Counted from the first letter of the stretch, positions 50,368 to 60,303 are shown. The stretch: 64,000 bases of DNA from Gammaproteobacteria bacterium (GCA_026195255.1 JAPHSS010000020.1:176887-240886); one strand, 5' to 3'. Notes: generated by a model from the sequence alone, not told the origin. Program-made: numbers and translations.

Positions 50368-51314
50368 TTTAATATTTCGCTCATTTCTCTCGTTGCCCTT
50401 AATAATTCCTCGGTTATACCCCTCTCAACAACAGCATGCCCCGCATCACTAACAATTGATAATTTAGCCTCAGGCCATGCTTTAGACAGCTCCCATGCCT
50501 GTTCAACCGGGCATATCACATCATAACGACCGTGCACTATATAACCTGGAATATGACGTATTGCCTGAATATCATTAATTAACTGATCTGGTTTTAACCA
50601 ACAATCGTTCATGAAATAATGACATTCAATCCGCGCAATACTCAATGCCGAGTGTGGATTTGCGAAACTATCTATAACATCTTTGTCTGTTTCCAGTGTT
50701 GCCGTCATGCCTTCCCAGATTGACCAGGCTTTTGCAGCCCGTAATTGCTGCATTTCGTCATCCCCTGTTAACTGTCTGGAATAGGCTTGCACCATATCTC
50801 CACGCTCAGACTCTGGAATTGGCTTAATAAATTTTTCCCAATAATCTGGAAAAAGCCGGCTTGTACCCTGTTGATAAAACCACTGTACATCTTTGTCTCG
50901 CGCCAGAAATACGCCCCTTAGAATGAGACCACTCACACTATCCGGGTGTGTTTGTGCATACAAAAGACCTAATGTAGAGCCCCATGAGCCTCCAAATACA
51001 ACCCATTTATCAATTTTCAAATGTCGGCGAATAGTTTCTATATCTGACACCAGATCCCAGCTAGTATTATTTTCCAGACAGGCATGAGGCGTGGATTTAC
51101 CACAACCACGCTGATCAAATAAAATGATTCGATAAATATCAGGATCAAAGTATCTGCGATGAAAAGGCGCACAACCGGCACCCGGCCCCCCATGTAGAAA
51201 CAACACGGGTAAACCTGCAGGGTTACCACACTCCTCGATGTACAGAGTATGCAGGTCATCCACCTGTAAGTGATGGCTAACAAAAGGGCTGATTGAATTA
51301 AATAAGTTACTCAT
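50364..51314 (-). CDS. pip: Proline iminopeptidase
   Basis: 316 aa alpha/beta hydrolase. HGGPGAGC at about 41-48 (oxyanion loop), [12 protein letters not shown], nucleophile [15 protein letters not shown] with GxSxG, late GRYDVICP Asp and AGHAV His. The family cleaves N-terminal proline from peptides. Cotranscribed with dtd. Length is typical (about 315). Confidence 0.93.
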   Translation of the reverse strand: MSNLFNSISPFVSHHLQVDDLHTLYIEECGNPAGLPVLFLHGGPGAGCAPFHRRYFDPDIYRIILFDQRGCGKSTPHACLENNTSWDLVSDIETIRRHLKIDKWVVFGGSWGSTLGLLYAQTHPDSVSGLILRGVFLARDKDVQWFYQQGTSRLFPDYWEKFIKPIPESERGDMVQAYSRQLTGDDEMQQLRAAKAWSIWEGMTATLETDKDVIDSFANPHSALSIARIECHYFMNDCWLKPDQLINDIQAIRHIPGYIVHGRYDVICPVEQAWELSKAWPEAKLSIVSDAGHAVVERGITEELLRATREMSEILK

Positions 51315-51464
51315 ACTCTTACTCGCTGGTAATCATAGCTGAATTGATTTTTCTAAAATAATGTCTTTTAACATTTAAATTATTCTATTTAAGCATATAT
51401 ATATTTACAGTTTGGACTATTCAAATAGTTTGTTTTTTTAAAAGGACATCTTAAGGCCGCACTT

Positions 51465-51482
51465 TGTAGGATTATCCCTACA
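51465..51482 (+). promoter_or_regulatory. GacA-type upstream activating sequence
   Basis: TGTAGG-ATTATC-CCTACA, an exact 18-bp dyad matching the TGTAAG-N6-CTTACA consensus known before rsmY/rsmZ/csrB genes. It lies about 85-95 bp before the probable sRNA start and about 150 bp upstream of pip on the opposite side. Confidence 0.75.
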
Positions 51483-51559
51483 TTCACAATGTGAGAAACC
51501 TGACACTAAGCACCTGAATCTACTGATAGTAACACTTAGGAAGCTTGTCCATAATACAG

Positions 51560-51762
51560 TCATGGACAAAAGGACATGGCACAAACAAGGACACAGGGAA
51601 TAGTTAGGAAGTAGCACGATAGGAAATACAGGGATAAGGAATCCACGGAAGAACAGAATGTTTTACAGGAGTATATGAAAAAACGGAACTAGCTACAACG
51701 CCATAATCAATCACCAGGGCAGCGGAAGTCCAAAACCCGGCACGGAACGCCGGGTTTTTTAT
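51560..51762 (+). ncRNA. CsrB/RsmY/RsmZ-class regulatory RNA
   Basis: About 200 nt, plus strand. I count 13 GGA triplets between 51564 and 51746 (e.g. catGGAcaaaaGGAcatgg, acGGAagaac, acaGGAgtat, ccacGGAa, agcGGAag, cacGGAac), about four times chance. They occur mainly as A-GGA or AC-GGA, the CsrA/RsmA binding motif. A perfect terminator ends it (51733-51760), with a CACGGAACG loop. A GacA-type dyad lies upstream (51465-51482) and a -10-like CATAAT at 51550-51555. Such RNAs titrate CsrA and control motility, secretion and c-di-GMP. No open reading frame is present. The exact 5' end is inferred. Confidence 0.82.
51733..51760 (+). terminator. Rho-independent terminator of the sRNA
   Basis: AACCCGGC-ACGGAAC-GCCGGGTT followed by TTTT. 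Perfect stem; the loop carries the final GGA motif. Confidence 0.92.
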
Positions 51763-51830
51763 TGCCTGTAATAAAGTAAAATAAGCCGTGACCCTAACCC
51801 AGCCTTTGTCAGGTGCTTTTAGCCCTTAAC

Positions 51831-52544
51831 TCACACACTGGATAATAATGTATCTCTCGCTTTATTGATTTGCTGAGCCAGGTAATCGGAGCCGCCCCTG
51901 TCCGGATGCAGTTTTTGCATTAAGCGTTTGTGGGCAGTATTAATTTCTTTTTTATTTGCCGTTTCAGATACACCTAAAATATCTCTGGCCTGCTTGTCGC
52001 TCATTTCAGAGTCTGTCATTGGTTCACGATATGACTCAGAGCCGCCTTTAGCCCACTCAGGATATTTACGATCAAGATAAGCTATCAATAACGAGGCAGA
52101 TTCGGCATCTTCCTGTTTGCACTGATCAAGTAGCAACATAATCTGTTCAAGACTCATCGCCTGTAACTTTTGTCCCTGAAACTCACCTTCTAACACCTCA
52201 CCCTGCAACTCACCACTTAACACATTTATTTGTAGATGTATAAATCGCGCTGTCATCGTCGACTGATGATTTTGTCGATATCGCTGAAAATAAGGTAGAA
52301 CTGTTGGCCACACACCTATAAAAAACCGCGCCACACGCGGTATTAAAGGTAAAGTTGCACCAACTGCGGCAATCAACCAGTTGAGCCGGCCAGTCAATAC
52401 AAGAACAGCTAACAAACCCACTGATAATATTATTGCCAGGTTTTTTAAAAGCTGCTTCCTTTTAAGCGAGTCCAATCGCCTGAAAAGATATAACACATAA
52501 AAAACAACGAGCAAAATCAGTAAAATTAGGATAATACGTGGCAA
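51831..52544 (-). CDS. Membrane protein with C-terminal J domain
   Basis: 237 aa. N-terminal membrane segments about 1-22 and 35-75 (ILSVGLLAVLVLTGRLNWLIAAVGATLPL). The C-terminal ~55 residues form a J domain with the HPD motif in LMQKLHPDRGGSDYLAQQI, preceded by QARDILGVSETANKKEIN. J domains stimulate DnaK ATPase; the membrane anchor places this on the inner face of the cytoplasmic membrane. It resembles the DjlA-like/TIM14-like group by topology. It is transcribed alone. Confidence 0.85.
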   Translation of the reverse strand: MPRIILILLILLVVFYVLYLFRRLDSLKRKQLLKNLAIILSVGLLAVLVLTGRLNWLIAAVGATLPLIPRVARFFIGVWPTVLPYFQRYRQNHQSTMTARFIHLQINVLSGELQGEVLEGEFQGQKLQAMSLEQIMLLLDQCKQEDAESASLLIAYLDRKYPEWAKGGSESYREPMTDSEMSDKQARDILGVSETANKKEINTAHKRLMQKLHPDRGGSDYLAQQINKARDTLLSSV

Positions 52545-52790
52545 AAGTCACCTTTTCTAAAATCAGAGCACAGATACAAAATGATACAAAAAATACCACC
52601 TAAGCAGAATAAAAAACCGCCACTGTGAACACACCATTGTATACTATTATATAGCCATTCGGGCTCATCATATTATAAACAATCCGCGCTAATGTAACTG
52701 TAAAGAATGTTGATAAATGAACAACATCCGTGCTTTTGAGCAAACCCATTTAAATTTAGTAACAAAACTTCATATCCATAAAGATGTAAA

Positions 52791-54830
52791 CTATTTATTA
52801 TTAGAGCGCTTATAATTAATAATTATTGTCACATGGTCTCCCGGATAAATTAAGTCTGGATTTTTTATATTACTTAATTTTGCAAGCTCGGGATAACGCC
52901 ACGGATTATGCACATATCTTTTTGCAATAAACCATAACGTATCGCCCTTTACAACTACGTGAATAAATTTCTTGCTTGATATTACAGAAGAATTTTCTGT
53001 AATACCTGATACGTCCTCTGTTGTTTTATCAGCGATGCTCTTTCTCTCTTTTGATACAAACCCTGACGAACTATCGCCTGCTTCAGCCATTTTAAAAGCT
53101 CTACTTTCTACTGCACTCTGGCTCTCTACCTTGCCTTTACTTTCTATCACCATCTGCCTTTCGATAACTTTTTTACTTTCTGCAATAACCGTATGATCCG
53201 ATATATTTAACTCATCTACTTTTTCTACACCCGTTTCTTCAATAACATATTGATCTACCTTGCTTTCCCCGGACGCAGCGCTCACCTCTTTTTCCGATAC
53301 GCTATTAATTACTCTATTTTCTAAACCCACATCTTTCTGCTCATTGAAATCCGTATCGTAATCATTCACTTCAACACTATTTTCAATTAACTCATTCTCA
53401 CGAACAACATCATTTACGACAATGAGAAGCCCGTCATCATTTTTCGTTATTTCTACCGATTCATTGTCTACAATTATTTGTTGTTTCGCCGAGCTGGCTT
53501 CTACATCACTATTTTTAATAATCGGTTCGATCGCAATGATTTCTTTTTCTGTCACTACAGGTTTCTGTACTTCTGCGTAATTACTGCTTTCTGAATATTC
53601 AAGCGCCTGCGTGATTGCTCTTTTTTTATCTACCTGCAAAACGTTTTCATTATCCAGCACAACGGAGTCGAGAAAATAATAAATTCCGACCACAGCCATT
53701 AAAGCCAACAACCCTAACCAGACAATACCGTTATTATCCTGTGGTATTGGCTGAATCTTAGCGGGCCCGGCCTGCTCGCGATTAATCTCGTTATATTTTT
53801 TTACGTCACTATTTTTTTGTACTATTTCTTTAGCGAACACCTGTGTTTTAATCTTATTGCTTTTAACTGGATTTATATTATTATCTTTATTTTTTTTCGA
53901 AACCTGCATATGGTTTTTATAAAGCTTGTTATCTTCAGCTTTACTACTGTATATAGTGTTAATTTCTGACTTTCTTTCTGATGCCCTATTTGCAGGCTGA
54001 TAGCTGCTTTGTTTTTTACTTTTCTGTTTTTCGGTATCTAATTCATTAACATGTGAACTCTTTATGTTATTTTTTTCACTAACATCATCTGCTTTAACAG
54101 CCTCAGACTTCACTATCCTGGCTTTATTTATATCGCTATTTTCAATTCCTGTTTTATATATTGGAACCACATTTTCTGATGTTTCATTATTATTCTTAAC
54201 ATCACTTATTTCACTGTGTTCCTCTGCAGATATATTTACAGAATTTATATTCTCCGTTGTTATAATATCAACTGTATTCTCTTCAATAATTTGTTTTTTA
54301 GTTCCACCAGGAGAACTCGTTGATATATTTTTATTTTTTTCCTGCTGATTAGCAGCGACTTTTATCATTTCAATATGCTTACGAAGATAACCTGTTGATT
54401 TGAATTTATCCAGCTGTTCAAAGTCAGCATATAATCTGATATTTTTTTCTTCTATTAGCGTTCGACTAAATACATTTCGAGGAATATAAACAGGCACCTG
54501 AGACCAGCCTTTAGTGGGGAAACTTATAACATCTTCTATTTCATCGACCCAGAATCCTGCATGCCCCCCCTCCACCTCAACAATGACTATTTTACCCGGA
54601 TTATTCATATCCGCCTCGTCAACACCAAATCTAACCCTTAGATCAACCAGTCTCACCATACCGTGTATAGATTTAAATACACCGGGCTCCGCCGCACTCG
54701 AACCTGGGGGAACGGTTAGTTTAGGCGGTAGTGTAACGGCCTCTACAGGCATAGTTGGCGAACACACAAACACCGGCCCTACTCTGTAGAGCAATAACGC
54801 ATTTGATTCCTGAATATTATGAACTGACAA
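52791..54830 (-). CDS. CheW-like domain - TM - LysM fusion protein
   Basis: 679 aa. Residues about 11-150 form a CheW-like fold (LLLYRVGPVFVCSPTMPVEAVTLPP; GMVRLVDLRVRFG; KIVIVEVEGGHAGFWVDEIEDVISFP). A long Ser/Asn/Lys-rich linker follows, then one membrane helix at about 365-389 (GIVWLGLLALMAVVGIYYFL). A second acidic linker leads to a LysM domain at about 623-672 (VVVKGDTLWFIAKRYVHNPWRYPELAKLS, DLIYPGDHVTI). This places a chemotaxis-adaptor fold in the cytoplasm and a peptidoglycan-binding domain in the periplasm. It is 2 bp after the acyltransferase gene, so probably one transcript. I know no named family for this layout. Confidence 0.82.
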   Translation of the reverse strand: MSVHNIQESNALLLYRVGPVFVCSPTMPVEAVTLPPKLTVPPGSSAAEPGVFKSIHGMVRLVDLRVRFGVDEADMNNPGKIVIVEVEGGHAGFWVDEIEDVISFPTKGWSQVPVYIPRNVFSRTLIEEKNIRLYADFEQLDKFKSTGYLRKHIEMIKVAANQQEKNKNISTSSPGGTKKQIIEENTVDIITTENINSVNISAEEHSEISDVKNNNETSENVVPIYKTGIENSDINKARIVKSEAVKADDVSEKNNIKSSHVNELDTEKQKSKKQSSYQPANRASERKSEINTIYSSKAEDNKLYKNHMQVSKKNKDNNINPVKSNKIKTQVFAKEIVQKNSDVKKYNEINREQAGPAKIQPIPQDNNGIVWLGLLALMAVVGIYYFLDSVVLDNENVLQVDKKRAITQALEYSESSNYAEVQKPVVTEKEIIAIEPIIKNSDVEASSAKQQIIVDNESVEITKNDDGLLIVVNDVVRENELIENSVEVNDYDTDFNEQKDVGLENRVINSVSEKEVSAASGESKVDQYVIEETGVEKVDELNISDHTVIAESKKVIERQMVIESKGKVESQSAVESRAFKMAEAGDSSSGFVSKERKSIADKTTEDVSGITENSSVISSKKFIHVVVKGDTLWFIAKRYVHNPWRYPELAKLSNIKNPDLIYPGDHVTIIINYKRSNNK

Positions 54831-54832
54831 GA

Positions 54833-55588
54833 TTATTCCATATATTTTTCCTGCCAGCTTTTATATAACTGCCAGGTGTATTCTGTAAATTCTTCTTTAC
54901 TATTAAACTGTGACGGATCTATCGCATCAAACACATAATAGTTAGCTGTACTATTTTCAGTATTCAGAAAATGATATATTTTATCCAGTAACGTATGTGG
55001 ATCTCTCCAGGCAAAATCGTCCTGTGCTTCGTAATGTAAAAAAACAGGCAAAATAGGCACACCTGTTTTCATTGAAACATCAAATGCCCCATAACGAAAT
55101 GATTCAAAAATACGTTTACCTTTACAACCACCTTCAGGGTAGAGCGCTATATTCTTGCCGTTTTCTACTTCTTTTCTTATCGTTTCTGCTGCTTTATTTC
55201 TCGAATCTTTTGATTCTCGTTTAACATAAAGATTACCCGCAGCTGATGAAATTCTACCTACCACCCACCAGTCTTTAACTTCTATTTTAGCTAATGAGTA
55301 AACCTCAAATAGTGCTGGAATACCTATATCCTCAAATGCTGAAGGGTGATTAGCAATAAGAATGTAGTTCTGGGGAATATCATTCGTATTTTTCTGATGT
55401 AATTTTAAATTAACATCCAGTGCGCGCACAAATGACTTACACCACACCCTGAAAAGACGATAATACCAATAACCCAATAAGCCTGCAGGCAACCACGACA
55501 GCACATATAAAAGAACCGTAAGCAATAAAAAATCCAGCCACATTGCTGCTAATTTCAATATTCTGGCAATATAATAAAACACATGCAC
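54833..55588 (-). CDS. 1-acyl-glycerol-3-phosphate acyltransferase-like protein (PlsC family)
   Basis: 251 aa. Acyltransferase motifs NHPSAFEDIGIP (HX4D), and YPEGGCKGKRIFES for the second block. N-terminal hydrophobic segment about 10-38. It would add an acyl chain to a lysolipid at the membrane. Directly upstream of the CheW-LysM gene. A more specific substrate cannot be fixed. Confidence 0.87.
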   Translation of the reverse strand: MHVFYYIARILKLAAMWLDFLLLTVLLYVLSWLPAGLLGYWYYRLFRVWCKSFVRALDVNLKLHQKNTNDIPQNYILIANHPSAFEDIGIPALFEVYSLAKIEVKDWWVVGRISSAAGNLYVKRESKDSRNKAAETIRKEVENGKNIALYPEGGCKGKRIFESFRYGAFDVSMKTGVPILPVFLHYEAQDDFAWRDPHTLLDKIYHFLNTENSTANYYVFDAIDPSQFNSKEEFTEYTWQLYKSWQEKYME

Positions 55589-55711
55589 TCCCTTAACTGG
55601 TCATTTAACTTATAAATTAATTTAATTATAGTTCATTAAATATATAAGCTTTTGATTGACCTGATTGGTTGCTGTTGTTAACTTGCTGACACAATAACAA
55701 ATCACTTGATC

Positions 55712-56521
55712 ATGAAATTAAACTACCTTAAACACTTACTACTTTTCTGTTCAATTATCACATCTGGCTGCGCCAGTGTGAGCGGGCCTACTGACCCTCG
55801 AGACCCCCTTGAAAGCTATAATCGTGTTGTTTATGAGTTTAATGATGGCTTTGATCGCTATTTGTTAAAACCAGTCGCAGAGGGCTATGAAACAATTACA
55901 CCTGACCCGATAATGAAGGGTATAAATAACTTTTTCAGTAATCTTGATGATGTCATTGTTATATTTAACGATCTCCTGCAACTAAAACCTATGCAGTTCG
56001 TTTCAGATACCGGCCGCTTTATCATTAACAGCACCCTTGGTTTAGCGGGTTTTATTGACTGGGCCAGTGATATGAATATGCCAAAACACCAGGAAGACTT
56101 CGGACAAACACTGGGTTACTGGGGTGTGCCTGAAGGCCCTTATTTTATCATTCCTTTTTGGGGGCCTAGCACAATCCGTGATGCACCCGGTTTGCTAGTT
56201 GATAGCGCACAGTTCGACCCTATCTGGCAGGAAATTGAAAACGGCTTCCCAACTGTTCATCGGGATAGAGAGCTATCATGGGGGCTAACGGCTGTTAAAG
56301 CCATTGATACTCGCGCTTCATTATTAAAAGCAGAGAGCATACTAAATGAGGCGGCTTTAGACCGCTACACCTTTATACGTGAAGCCTTTCTGCAGCGACG
56401 CTTAAACCTTGTTCATGATGGTAACCCACCTGAGGAAGCCGTTGAATTTAATGAAGATGAGTTATTTGATTTCGATGAACCTGAAAAAGCACCAGATAAG
56501 CCCGGAACTATAGATGAGTAA
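55712..56521 (+). CDS. mlaA: MlaA (VacJ) outer-membrane lipoprotein
   Basis: 269 aa from the ATG at 55712; the track start is a TTG two codons earlier. Lipobox in IITSGCASV. MlaA family pattern DPLESYNRVVYEFNDGFDRYLLKPVAEGY at about 30-58, LDDVIVIFNDLLQLK, RFIINSTLGLAGFID and FGQTLGYWGVPEGPYFIIPFWGPSTIRD. MlaA removes phospholipids from the outer leaflet of the outer membrane. The last ~25 residues are acidic. It overlaps ttcA by 8 bp. Confidence 0.96.
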   Translation: MKLNYLKHLLLFCSIITSGCASVSGPTDPRDPLESYNRVVYEFNDGFDRYLLKPVAEGYETITPDPIMKGINNFFSNLDDVIVIFNDLLQLKPMQFVSDTGRFIINSTLGLAGFIDWASDMNMPKHQEDFGQTLGYWGVPEGPYFIIPFWGPSTIRDAPGLLVDSAQFDPIWQEIENGFPTVHRDRELSWGLTAVKAIDTRASLLKAESILNEAALDRYTFIREAFLQRRLNLVHDGNPPEEAVEFNEDELFDFDEPEKAPDKPGTIDE

Positions 56522-57260
56522 CTTTGTTCAACCGCCTAAAACATTGCTTCGTCAAACCGGTCGCGCACTTGTTGATTTCAATATGATTCATGAAGGCGAC
56601 CGCGTTTTACTTGGTCTATCCGGCGGCAAAGACTCATTAGCTTTATTGCATATTCTCAACCACTTTCAGAGGCATGCACCTATTAAGTTTGAGTTTGCCG
56701 CCATGACAGTTGACCCAATGGCGGGAGACTTTGATCCATCACCTATGATTCCTTATTTAGAGTCTTTGGGTGTTGAGTATCACTACCGGCGCGAGCCAAT
56801 TATGGATATGGCAAAAGAGCACATGGGTAAACCCTCTTATTGCTCATTTTGTTCACGCATTAAACGCGGCATTATGTATAACACTGCCAGAAAACATGGT
56901 TTTAATGTGATTGCACTTGCCCAACACCTGGATGATCTTGCAGAAAGTTTTATGATGTCAGCGTTTCATGGCGGACAACTTAGAACCATGAAAGCTAATT
57001 ATGTTATTGATGAAGGTGACTTAAGGGTCATTCGCCCACTGGTTTACGCCCGTGAACGACAAACCCGTGAGTTTTCTAATAACACTGAACTACCGGTAAT
57101 CCCGGACTCCTGTCCCGCCTGTTTTTCGATGCCAACTCAGCGACAACATTTTAAAGAGTTGTTAGCGGCTGAAGAACTAGAAAACAAAACCTTGTTTAAG
57201 AGTTTATTAACAACCATGAAACCTTTAATGAGTGAAGGCTGCCCTGATATTAAAATTTAG
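56514..57260 (+). CDS. ttcA: tRNA 2-thiocytidine synthetase
   Basis: 248 aa. PP-loop LLGLSGGKDSLALLHIL, CSFCSRIKRGIMYNTARK with the CxxC pair, LAQHLDDLAESF, and a third Cys region DSCPAC. TtcA puts sulfur on C32 of certain tRNAs and uses an iron-sulfur cluster. Somewhat short against the usual ~300 aa, but all motifs are present. Translationally coupled to mlaA. Confidence 0.94.
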   Translation: MSNFVQPPKTLLRQTGRALVDFNMIHEGDRVLLGLSGGKDSLALLHILNHFQRHAPIKFEFAAMTVDPMAGDFDPSPMIPYLESLGVEYHYRREPIMDMAKEHMGKPSYCSFCSRIKRGIMYNTARKHGFNVIALAQHLDDLAESFMMSAFHGGQLRTMKANYVIDEGDLRVIRPLVYARERQTREFSNNTELPVIPDSCPACFSMPTQRQHFKELLAAEELENKTLFKSLLTTMKPLMSEGCPDIKI

Positions 57261-57324
57261 ATGAATTGCCACTAAAACTTAAACCTCTGTGTTCTCCGCG
57301 CCTCTGTTGCAAAGCCTGTTTCAT

Positions 57325-58281
57325 TCAGTACAATTTCGCCTCGCCATCAGGTCTTGTCTTAAATAACTTCATAATCCAGAAATACTGCGATGGGCATAAC
57401 CTGATGATTTCTTCAAGAGACTTATTCATAACCAGGGTATCTTCATAATCATCACCCGTTGGAAAATCTTTTAACGCAGGCAGTATATGAATATTGTAAC
57501 GATGCCTGTCTTCATCATAACAGGCCATGCAGGGCAAAACATCCGCTTTGCATGATTTTGCCAACCGGCCTAAAATGGGAACACTGGCCTTTTCAACGCC
57601 AAAAAACGGAGCAAAAATTGAACGCTCTGCACCAAGATCTTCGTCTGGCAAATAAAACATAGTGCAGCCGCCTCGCACATCTTTTATTATAGGACGCAAA
57701 CCCGTTTCTCTAGTATACAAAATACCACCGTGACGAGAACGCCCTTTGGCAACAAACCAGTCCACTAATTTGTTTTTCATTGGATTAAATGGCCCCGATA
57801 ACGGATAACTCATTGTTGCCGCTGATACCGCCGCTTCCAGGCCAAGACTATGAGCCGCCATAAAAATAACCGAGCGATTATTATTTAATGACGCCTCAAT
57901 ATTTTCCTGCCCCTGAAATACAATTCTTTTTTTAAGAATAAATTTTGGTGCCCACCAGATAATGCCATAATATAAAATACTTCTTGCCTGGTGCCTGAAG
58001 TTTCGTCTAATTAACTCTTTTTTCTCTTCATCATTTAATTCAGGAAAACACAAATCGATATTTTTTCTGGCTATTCTTCGTCTTTTTTTATTTATGTTCC
58101 TAATCAAATCACCCAGTTTATTTGCCAGCCCATCCAGGAAAGACCCGGGCAAAAACATAAACAACCACAAAAACACACTTGAAATCCAGACACCCCAGTA
58201 TGTCGGTTTTAAATATTCGAGCTTAAAAGATGTATCATAGACCAGTGAACTTTTAGGTTTTATTTTTTTCTTTTGATTCAT
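57325..58281 (-). CDS. LpxL/HtrB-family lipid A acyltransferase-like protein
   Basis: 318 aa. LpxL-type layout: N-terminal hydrophobic segment (WISSVFLWLFMFLPGSFLDGL), RNFRHQARSI, the catalytic HX4E in MAAHSLGLEAA, LPDEDLGAERSIFAPFFG (the DQD-like region is DED here) and a C-terminal FWIMKLFKTRPDGE. It adds a secondary acyl chain to lipid A or a similar glycolipid. It overlaps the methyltransferase gene by 4 bp. Confidence 0.87.
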   Translation of the reverse strand: MNQKKKIKPKSSLVYDTSFKLEYLKPTYWGVWISSVFLWLFMFLPGSFLDGLANKLGDLIRNINKKRRRIARKNIDLCFPELNDEEKKELIRRNFRHQARSILYYGIIWWAPKFILKKRIVFQGQENIEASLNNNRSVIFMAAHSLGLEAAVSAATMSYPLSGPFNPMKNKLVDWFVAKGRSRHGGILYTRETGLRPIIKDVRGGCTMFYLPDEDLGAERSIFAPFFGVEKASVPILGRLAKSCKADVLPCMACYDEDRHRYNIHILPALKDFPTGDDYEDTLVMNKSLEEIIRLCPSQYFWIMKLFKTRPDGEAKLY

Positions 58282-58841
58282 TTTTTTGCCACAAAAAAGA
58301 CCTGCCCCTGCTTACTTTCCGGGCCGTTTGCATTTTCATCATCTTCACGATAATACAACAACTGCATATCTGAAAAAACATTCAGCAGTTCATTTTTTTT
58401 AAGCCTGAAGGCTTCTCTAGCTGGCCCCTGTTCTTTATATTGCAAACCACTAAAAGTCTGATAAAACAACAGCCCGCCTTTTTTCAAAACATCATACAAG
58501 TAACGTAAATTTTCACGATGCAAAAAATAACTCACTACAACAACATCATACTGGTTTTGTATTTTGGGAGACTCATTTTCCAGATCATAAACATCAGCGC
58601 TTAATAACAGACTATTATTCTTAGCGTACTGGTTAATTTTCTCTACTGCAACTTCTGACAAATCCCACGCTTTTACTTCATAACCTTTTTTAGCGAGATA
58701 AATTCCGTTGCCTGCTAAACCGCTCGCATAATCAAGCGCTTTACCTTTGCAGGACAATAGATGGCTATTTTTTAATATCACATCTGCTGGAGTAGAATTT
58801 TCAACTGACTTTTCTGCATATACCGAATTCCAGTCTGGCAT
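58278..58841 (-). CDS. SAM-dependent methyltransferase
   Basis: 187 aa class I fold. SAM motif ALDYASGLAGNGIYLAKKGYEVKAWDLS at about 36-62, then VSYFLHRENLRYLYDVLKKGG. It resembles the TehB/Methyltransf_11 group. Substrate unknown. It touches trkH upstream (1-bp overlap) and the acyltransferase downstream, forming a trkA-trkH-MTase-acyltransferase run. Confidence 0.85.
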   Translation of the reverse strand: MPDWNSVYAEKSVENSTPADVILKNSHLLSCKGKALDYASGLAGNGIYLAKKGYEVKAWDLSEVAVEKINQYAKNNSLLLSADVYDLENESPKIQNQYDVVVVSYFLHRENLRYLYDVLKKGGLLFYQTFSGLQYKEQGPAREAFRLKKNELLNVFSDMQLLYYREDDENANGPESKQGQVFFVAKK

Positions 58842-60292
58842 TATTTTCTCCAGAATGCAGGCGTGAGTAATACCAGAAGCGTGAATATTTCAAGACGACC
58901 TAATAACATACCAAAACTCAGCACCCACTTGGCAAAATCATTAATAGATGCATAGTTTGATGCCACTTTTCCAAGGCCAGGGCCTAAATTATTAAGTGTT
59001 GCAGCCACCGCAGAAAATGACGTTATTTGATCAAGCCCGCTTGCCATTAACAACAGCATCATTATTACAAACACCAACACATAAATCGCAAAAAAGCCCC
59101 ATACTGCGTCAATTATTGAATCGGCTACCGGTTTTGTACCGATCTTAACCAGAATAACTGCCTTTGGATGAATTAATCTTGTCATTTCGCGCATACCCTG
59201 CTTTAACAACAAAATAACTCGTATCACTTTCAATCCGCCACCAGTTGAGCCTGCACAACCGCCAATAAAACTTGTAAAAAGTAATAACACGGGTAAAAAA
59301 CTTGGCCACAAATGAAATTCAGTTGTTGCAAAACCAGTTGTTGTGCCAATAGATACCACATGAAAAACGCCTAACAAAAGTGATTCACTATAACTATCCG
59401 TAGCATCAGTGAACTGCAGGAAAACAACTGCAATTATTGAAACAAATAATAAAACCTGAAAATAAACTTTGAATTCTGCATCTTTTAAATAAGATCTAAA
59501 ACTCCAGCTTCTAAATGCCAAAAAATGTAATGCGAAATTAACGCCACCTAAAAACATAAAAATTATTGCAACAATTTTAATTCCAACTTCATCAAAATAG
59601 CCCAGGCTTGCATCATGAGTAGAAAAGCCACCAATAGCCACTGTTGAAAAACTGTGCGTTACCGCATCAAATATATTCATTCCAGCAAACCAGTACGCTA
59701 AAGCACACATAACAGTTAAGGTTAAATAAATATACCAAAGCGCTTTTGCTGTTTCAGTTATACGAGGTGTTAATTTCCTGTCTTTTATAGGCCCTGGTGT
59801 TTCTGCCTTATAAAGCTGCATACCACCAATGCCAAGCATAGGCAAAACCGCAACCGCCAATACGATAATACCCATCCCACCTAACCACTGTAATTCCTGG
59901 CGATAAAAAAGTATGGAATGAGGCAGGCTATCCAGGTTGGTAATAACCGTTGCACCGGTAGTTGTTAAACCAGAAACTGATTCAAAAAATGCGTCTGTTA
60001 TTGATATATCCAGTTGTTCATAAAGTATCAAAGGCAATGTTCCAGCTATACTTAATATAAACCAGAAGAGCACAACAACAATAAAACCATCCCTGAGGCG
60101 CAAGTCTTTCTTTGAGTTTTTTACGGGCAACCATAAAACAAAACCCGTTGCTAACAACACTATATATGCGGTAAAAAATGCGTCGGCTGCATTTTCTTGA
60201 TATATAAAATCAATAATTATAGGAGGCAGCAATGTAAAACTGAAGAGCATTATTAAAATGCCAGAAATACGCTGAATAACAGTAAAGTGCAA
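58841..60292 (-). CDS. trkH: Potassium uptake protein TrkH
   Basis: 483 aa with about ten membrane segments and four P-loops. Selectivity-filter parts include SGLTTTGATVIT, FSTVAIGGFSTHD, SIGTTTGFATTEF, and FIGGCAGSTGGGLKVIRV. It transports K+ with TrkA as regulator. It starts 11 bp after trkA. Usual length. Confidence 0.96.
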   Translation of the reverse strand: MHFTVIQRISGILIMLFSFTLLPPIIIDFIYQENAADAFFTAYIVLLATGFVLWLPVKNSKKDLRLRDGFIVVVLFWFILSIAGTLPLILYEQLDISITDAFFESVSGLTTTGATVITNLDSLPHSILFYRQELQWLGGMGIIVLAVAVLPMLGIGGMQLYKAETPGPIKDRKLTPRITETAKALWYIYLTLTVMCALAYWFAGMNIFDAVTHSFSTVAIGGFSTHDASLGYFDEVGIKIVAIIFMFLGGVNFALHFLAFRSWSFRSYLKDAEFKVYFQVLLFVSIIAVVFLQFTDATDSYSESLLLGVFHVVSIGTTTGFATTEFHLWPSFLPVLLLFTSFIGGCAGSTGGGLKVIRVILLLKQGMREMTRLIHPKAVILVKIGTKPVADSIIDAVWGFFAIYVLVFVIMMLLLMASGLDQITSFSAVAATLNNLGPGLGKVASNYASINDFAKWVLSFGMLLGRLEIFTLLVLLTPAFWRK

Positions 60293-60303
60293 AATATCTT
60301 ACC

